This document shows, one piece after another, positions 35,862 through 39,628 of a stretch of DNA of 39,628 nucleotides (positions are counted from its first letter, which is position 1; every line of letters begins with the position of its first letter). The notes under the pieces were generated by a model. The model worked only from the letters and a program-made list of their open reading frames with translations, made no database searches and was not told the origin of the DNA. This stretch comes from Oscillospiraceae bacterium (GTDB taxonomy: Bacteria > Bacillota > Clostridia > Christensenellales > Aristaeellaceae): positions 1 through 39,628 of the forward strand of contig JAIRSO010000058.1 of the NCBI GenBank assembly GCA_031255415.1, in the 5' to 3' direction. Position numbers and translations under genes: made by a program.

Positions 35862-36809
35862 TCATAATAAAGGCAGGATCAGCGCGAATAACGGCAGAGC
35901 CGCCATCAGCGACAGCGTCGATATCGCTATGCCCAGCGACGCGTACTCGCTGTCCGCGCCGTAGTCGTGCGCTATAATCGCGATCTGCGTCATCGAGGCC
36001 ATGCCCGACTGCAGAGCGAACACCTGCGCCGGGAGCCCGCTCACGCCAAGCGCCAGCCCCGTCAACACGGTCAGCGCCGGAGCCGCGATATATCTCGCCG
36101 CGATCACCGCGCCGAATCCGCGCTCCCACTTAAGCCCGGAGCGCGTCACGCGGTACAGCATCGAGCCGATGAACACCATCGACAGCGGCGTAACCAGCCC
36201 GCCGACCGACTGCGCCGCGTCCATCACGGGCGCGGGCAGGGATACGCCCAGCACAACGAGTACAATGGATATAATCAGCGTAATAAACGGAGGTATGGCA
36301 AGACGCTTCAGCGCTGCGGATATATTAAAGGATGGAGCGGCGGACGCGTCCGCGTCGCGCTGTATCAACCCCGACCCGAACACCCAGAATACCACCGTGT
36401 TCGCCAGATAGTATACCGTCGCGTATGGTATGCCTATCTCGCCGATCACCGCGCGCACCACGGGAAACCCAATGAACACCGTATTGCTGAACGCCAGCAG
36501 CGCCGCGAATACCCCGCGCCGCTTTTCAGGCACGCGGAACAATCGCGCCAGCGGACGCGCCGCGAGTATCCATAACAGCATGTTCGGTATTGGCACGAGT
36601 AGCAGCGCGGCTGCGTCCGCGAGCCTCGCGCGGGTGAACGTGTTCAGCATCGTCGCCAGGATCGATCCGGGCAGCGCGGCGCGCACCACCAGCGCCGACA
36701 GCAGCCCGTCCCCGTCGGAAGTAAGATAACCCTTCCACGCGAACAGGAACCCCAGCCCCATCAGAATCAGCATAGTCGCGACGGCGGCAAGCGCGTTATA
36801 GAACATCAT
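35862..36809 (-). CDS. AEC-family transporter (auxin-efflux-carrier type)
   Basis: The 315-residue membrane protein has about ten helices split into two five-helix halves. The N-terminus NALAAVATMLILMGLGFLFA, the middle VFIGFPVVRAVIGEIGIPYA and the C-terminal half (QSGMASMTQIAIIAHDYGAD) fit bacterial AEC carriers such as malate or malonate transporters and YfdV. Bacterial members move organic acids or amino acids; auxin itself is not implied. The ATG overlaps the stop of the aspartate kinase gene by four bases (ATGA), which suggests coupled expression. A link to export of an aspartate-family product is only an inference from context. Confidence 0.88.
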   Translation of the reverse strand: MMFYNALAAVATMLILMGLGFLFAWKGYLTSDGDGLLSALVVRAALPGSILATMLNTFTRARLADAAALLLVPIPNMLLWILAARPLARLFRVPEKRRGVFAALLAFSNTVFIGFPVVRAVIGEIGIPYATVYYLANTVVFWVFGSGLIQRDADASAAPSFNISAALKRLAIPPFITLIISIVLVVLGVSLPAPVMDAAQSVGGLVTPLSMVFIGSMLYRVTRSGLKWERGFGAVIAARYIAAPALTVLTGLALGVSGLPAQVFALQSGMASMTQIAIIAHDYGADSEYASLGIAISTLSLMAALPLFALILPLL

Positions 36810-38131
36810 CGCGGCGCGTCGATGAACGCCGAGTAAATCGCGCGCACAGCCTTTTCAAAATCCTGCCCCGACACGCCGACTATTATGTTAAGCTCGCTCG
36901 AGCCTTGGTCGATCATCCGCACGTTGACGCGCGCTTCGCTGAGCGCGCCGAACAACCTCGAGGCCATACCCCTCTGCCGAACCATACCCCGTCCCACCGT
37001 AGCAATCAGCGCCATATCCTCATGGATCTCGATCGAGTCCGGCTCGGTCAATTCGTATATGCGGGTGATCAGCCTGCCGCGCGCCTTATCCAGCGCCTCC
37101 TGATGCAACACGATGCACATCGTGTCAATCCCGGTGGGCAGATGCTCGAACGATATACCGCACTCCTCCACCGCCTGAAGCACGCGCCGTCCGAACCCTA
37201 GCTCAGCGTTCATCATCGCCTTTTCAATCACGATGATGGCGAAACCCTTGCGCCCGGCAATGCCCGTGATCCCGGCGAGAGGCTCGCCCTGAGCGTGGGG
37301 CAGAATCAGCGTGCCGGGGTGATCCGGCTCGTTGGTGTTGCGGATGTTGATCGGGATGCCCGCCTTGCGGACGGGGAATATCGCGTCCTCGTGCAGCACC
37401 GTCGCGCCCATGTAGGACAGCTCGCGCAGTTCGCGGTAGGTGATCTGCTCGATCCGGCGCGGGTTTTCGACGACGCGCGGATCGGCGGTAAGGAAGCCGG
37501 ATACGTCGGTCCAGTTTTCATATAGATCGGCGTCCGTCGCGCGCGCGACAATCGCGCCCGTCACGTCGCTCCCGCCCCGCGAGAACGTGCGTATCGATCC
37601 GTCCGGCATGCGCCCGTAGAAACCAGGTATCACCGCGTATTCGCGCGAGAGCAGCAGCCGCGAACAATCCAGGTGCGTGCGCTCCGAGTCGAAAGTGCCG
37701 TCCTCGCGGAACCACACGCAATCGGACGGATCAACGAAATCCCATTTCATCAGCGCGGCGAGCAGCAGCCCGTTGAGGTACTCGCCCCTGCTGGCGGCGT
37801 AATCGCCCGTCGGCTCCAGCGGGATGCGCCGCTCTATCTCGTCCAGCTTGCCGCGTATGTCTATATCCAGTCCGAGCGCGGACGCTATGTTAATATAACG
37901 ATCGCGAATCTCGCCGAACACCTTCGCGTACTCGCGTGGATACGCGGCTAGGTCGTGGCACTTATATAACAAGTCCGTAATCTTATGATCGGCGGCGTGT
38001 CTGCGGCCCGGCGCGGATGGAATCGCGTAGCGGCGCGCGGGGTCGCTTCGCAGGATTTGGCGCACCTTCAGGAATTGATCCGAGTCCGACAGCGAGCTGC
38101 CGCCGAATTTGGCTACTATCAATGGAGGCAT
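36806..38131 (-). CDS. Aspartate kinase
   Basis: This enzyme phosphorylates aspartate, the first step towards lysine/diaminopimelate, threonine and methionine. The catalytic domain (about 1-285) has IVAKFGGSSLSDSDQFLKV, TFSRGGSDVTGAIVARATDA and LYENWTDVSGFLTADPRVVE. Two ACT-type regulatory domains follow (about 295-440, with TGIDTMCIVLHQEAL and ARVNVRMIDQGSSELNIIVG), so feedback inhibition is likely. The start is uncertain. ATG 38131 is immediately abutted by AAGGAG, whereas TTG 38122 has that site nine bases upstream and gives the canonical MIVAKFGG start. Its end overlaps the AEC transporter. The upstream neighbour dapF is in the same pathway. Confidence 0.93.
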   Translation of the reverse strand: MPPLIVAKFGGSSLSDSDQFLKVRQILRSDPARRYAIPSAPGRRHAADHKITDLLYKCHDLAAYPREYAKVFGEIRDRYINIASALGLDIDIRGKLDEIERRIPLEPTGDYAASRGEYLNGLLLAALMKWDFVDPSDCVWFREDGTFDSERTHLDCSRLLLSREYAVIPGFYGRMPDGSIRTFSRGGSDVTGAIVARATDADLYENWTDVSGFLTADPRVVENPRRIEQITYRELRELSYMGATVLHEDAIFPVRKAGIPINIRNTNEPDHPGTLILPHAQGEPLAGITGIAGRKGFAIIVIEKAMMNAELGFGRRVLQAVEECGISFEHLPTGIDTMCIVLHQEALDKARGRLITRIYELTEPDSIEIHEDMALIATVGRGMVRQRGMASRLFGALSEARVNVRMIDQGSSELNIIVGVSGQDFEKAVRAIYSAFIDAPR

Positions 38132-38233
38132 CTCCTTATGAATCAATGCGCGCGGCGCTTGACGCCCTGCATACCCCGCCGTATTTAGCGCGCGAACCCG
38201 CGCCGATCTAAACGGGACGGAGTATATTATGCG

Positions 38234-38252
38234 GGCACGCGTCCGGCGTGCC
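38234..38252 (-). terminator. Hairpin just after dapF
   Basis: A perfect 7-bp stem (38234-38240 with 38246-38252, 5-base loop) begins two bases past the dapF stop on the - strand. It is followed by CGCATAATATAC rather than a U-tract. It could be a weak terminator, or a stability element between dapF and the aspartate kinase gene. The 123-base gap shows no convincing promoter. Confidence 0.45.
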
Positions 38253-38254
38253 GG

Positions 38255-39103
38255 TCAAGCCAGCCATACCCCGTCGAACACGAACTCCGCGGGGCCGGTC
38301 ATCAGCACGGGCGTATCCGCGCCGGACCAATCTATGAGCAACTCGCCCCCGCGCAGAGATACCTTCGTCTCGCCGCCCCTGACGCGTCCGGTGCGTATCG
38401 CCGCGACCGTCGAAGCGCACGCCCCGGTGCCGCAGGCCAGCGTCTCGCCGGTGCCGCGCTCCCACACGCGCGCCTTGATCCGGTTATCCGACACGCGCTG
38501 AACGAACTCCACGTTGATCCTTTCAGGGAACATCGCGTGGTTCTCCATCATCCTGCCATACGCCTCGAATCCCTTCAGCTCGAAGGGATCCTCGTCGATG
38601 AACAGCACGGCGTGAGGGTTGCCCATCGATACGCAGGTCATCGGGAACGTCCTGCCGACCAGCTCGATCGCGCGCTCGATCACGGAGCCGCCGTCCAGCG
38701 CGACGGGTATCTTATAGGGCGTGAATATAGGCGCGCCCATATCGACCCTAACCATCGAGACCGCGTCCCCGTCTTTAATGATCGTCAGGCGGCGGATCCC
38801 TCCGCCGGTTTCCAGGGTAAAGTCGGTTTTATCCTTGCCGATAAGCCCGCGCTCGTAAGCGTAACGCGCGACGCATCTCGCGCCGTTGCCGCACATGCGC
38901 GCCTCGCTGCCGTCGTTGTTGAACATCCGCATCCTAAGGTCGGCCTTATCGCTGGGCAGGATCATGATCAGCCCATCCGATCCCACGCCGGTGTGATACG
39001 CGCTCATCCGCACGCTTAACGCGGCTGGATCGTCCACGCGCTCCTCGAACCCATTGATGTAGATATAATCGTTACCGATCCCGTGCATCTTAGTGAACCG
39101 CAT
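38255..39103 (-). CDS. dapF: Diaminopimelate epimerase
   Basis: DapF interconverts LL- and meso-diaminopimelate, giving the peptidoglycan cross-linking residue and the precursor of lysine. The 282-residue protein has FTKMHGIGNDYIYING, the first catalytic cysteine in EARMCGNGARCVARYA and the second in GTGETLACGTGACASTVAAI. Length is normal. The ATG at 39103 directly follows the family start pattern; the ribosome site upstream is a G-run (GGGGG). Its presence indicates meso-DAP-type peptidoglycan or at least the epimerase branch of lysine synthesis. Confidence 0.96.
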   Translation of the reverse strand: MRFTKMHGIGNDYIYINGFEERVDDPAALSVRMSAYHTGVGSDGLIMILPSDKADLRMRMFNNDGSEARMCGNGARCVARYAYERGLIGKDKTDFTLETGGGIRRLTIIKDGDAVSMVRVDMGAPIFTPYKIPVALDGGSVIERAIELVGRTFPMTCVSMGNPHAVLFIDEDPFELKGFEAYGRMMENHAMFPERINVEFVQRVSDNRIKARVWERGTGETLACGTGACASTVAAIRTGRVRGGETKVSLRGGELLIDWSGADTPVLMTGPAEFVFDGVWLA

Positions 39104-39140
39104 GCCTACGCCCCCGATTGCAATGTAAAATATTATCAGT

Positions 39141-39149
39141 AGTATATCA
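39141..39149 (-). promoter_or_regulatory. Extended -10 promoter for dapF
   Basis: On the - strand TATACT (39146-39141) is preceded by TGA, an extended -10 element. The expected -35 position holds only a poor match (TGGTAA). Transcription would start about 30 bases before dapF. Confidence 0.5.
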
Positions 39150-39205
39150 CGGCGGCTCCAGCTTTACCAGAGCAAATGAGGCGCGCAGGCCCCGCCGTCC
39201 TTATC

Positions 39206-39234
39206 TTGCGTTTTCCCGCGCCTGGGTGTAGAAT
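39206..39234 (+). promoter_or_regulatory. Candidate promoter reading into the foldback element
   Basis: TTGCGT (39206-39211) and TAGAAT (39229-39234) are 17 bases apart, very like the plsX promoter. A transcript would start near 39241 and read through the element at 39255-39420. No coding frame follows. Confidence 0.5.
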
Positions 39235-39254
39235 TCAAATAATCGACCGATATT

Positions 39255-39420
39255 ACTAGTAGTCCGCTAAGTCCAAACCTCAAGTTATGAGCGAGAGATT
39301 TTCGTTGCTCGCTAAGGCGAGTGGAGGAGGCGGACTGGAGGGCCGGCGACGGTAAGAACCGACGCGAGCGGCGAAAAGATCCGCTCATACCTGAGTGTTT
39401 GGACTTAGCAGACTACTAGT
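39255..39420. mobile_element. 166-bp foldback (MITE-like) element
   Basis: The terminal 24 bases (39255-39278 and 39397-39420) are inverted repeats with one mismatch. Pairing continues inward: CTCAAGTTATGAGC with GCTCATACCTGAG, then GATTTTCGTTGCTCGC with GCGAGCGGCGAAAAGATC. Each arm is roughly 55-58 bases around a central loop of about 50. TA flanks the inner repeat on both sides, compatible with a TA target duplication as in IS630/Tc1 elements, but the ends are themselves palindromic (ACTAGT), so this is ambiguous. It encodes nothing. A structured RNA is the alternative. Confidence 0.7.
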
Positions 39421-39593
39421 ACGACCTCTCCCTCCCAGTCGAACAGCAGTCACGCGTTGAAGTACCACTATTTGGTGTGGTATAACACTAGTCAGGATTA
39501 AGTGGGATTGATAGTCAGCGCATTCCCGCGTGTCTGGAGTTTATCGGTCTGGTTAGTCTTGATTCAGTCTGGCCTGGGTCTGGAAAACTCCCC
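39421..39593. other. Non-coding stretch with repeated GTCTGG hexamers
   Basis: No gene is visible. GTCTGG occurs four times (39532, 39547, 39567, 39578) shortly before the promoter at 39594. A further copy of ACTAGT (39487-39492), the foldback element's end sequence, lies in it. Short inverted text (GGAGTTT...AAACTCC, about 39536-39591) could fold. Confidence 0.45.
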
Positions 39594-39622
39594 TTGACAC
39601 GCAGGGGATTTCTGCATAAAAT
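39594..39622 (+). promoter_or_regulatory. Strong sigma-A-type promoter at the right edge
   Basis: A consensus TTGACA (39594-39599) and TAAAAT (39617-39622) are 17 bases apart. The start of transcription would be at or just beyond the window edge, so it serves a gene outside the window. Confidence 0.8.
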
Positions 39623-39628
39623 GGTACA

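Noticed and set aside
39164-39388. 74-codon - strand frame over the foldback element
   Set aside because: It spans the inverted repeat and the dapF upstream region, has no ribosome site and no recognisable product.
39255-39420. Retron-type msr/msd RNA
   Set aside because: Size and terminal inverted repeats are suggestive, but the arms pair through nearly the whole element instead of giving separate msr and msd hairpins, and no reverse transcriptase is visible before the window ends.

Overview
The window is a GC-rich bacterial chromosome segment, almost certainly from a Clostridia-type member of the Firmicutes (Bacillota). The evidence is the gene order plsX-acpP-rnc-smc-ftsY-cmk-plsC, an IspH protein fused to ribosomal-protein-S1 domains, an IreB-family protein, a type III glutamine synthetase, pyruvate phosphate dikinase, purine-rich Shine-Dalgarno sites, several TTG starts, and sigma-A promoters with 17-bp spacers. 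No rRNA, tRNA, phage or CRISPR locus was seen. A species cannot be named from the sequence alone.

Region 1 (1-10110, + strand) is a tightly packed housekeeping block. It covers phospholipid and fatty-acid initiation (plsX, acpP, plsC), RNA processing (rnc), chromosome organisation (smc), membrane targeting (ftsY), CMP kinase (cmk) and the bifunctional IspH-S1 protein. A promoter lies upstream of plsX, and many genes overlap or abut. The block closes with a strong hairpin near 10150-10170.

Region 2 (10237-13000) has a strong promoter, ireB, a ferredoxin-tailed aldo/keto reductase whose central part has unusual codon use, and a convergent glycosyltransferase with a helical-repeat tail. Region 3 (13000-20925, + strand) has a small membrane protein (DUF5665-like), lspA, an RluD-type pseudouridine synthase, a PRC-barrel protein, an unlisted-size 52-residue peptide gene, an AI-2E-family membrane protein, a cysteine-rich protein built from three repeats, cysE-cysS and a TraX-family membrane protein.

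Region 4 (20926-29408, + strand) starts with a 360-base gap holding an array of about 33-bp imperfect tandem repeats. It continues with an aminotransferase, a nucleotidyltransferase fused to a UDP-glucuronate-epimerase-like enzyme, a NusG paralogue (LoaP/RfaH-like) with a structured leader, acpS, the NAD(P)H-hydrate repair enzyme, serS and a dGTPase-like HD hydrolase. Region 5 (29424-39103, - strand) has a GNAT acetyltransferase, ppdK, glnN, a TauE/SafE permease, an AEC transporter, aspartate kinase and dapF. Aspartate kinase and dapF both serve lysine/diaminopimelate synthesis. The last 500 bases are non-coding. They hold a 166-bp foldback (MITE-like) element, a plausible promoter upstream of it, four GTCTGG hexamers and a strong promoter aimed at a gene beyond the window edge.

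The window is mostly ordinary core genome. The least explained items are the three-repeat cysteine-rich protein (16873-17850), the foldback element at the right end, the tandem array at 20954-21130, and the sugar-nucleotide fusion enzyme next to a NusG paralogue.
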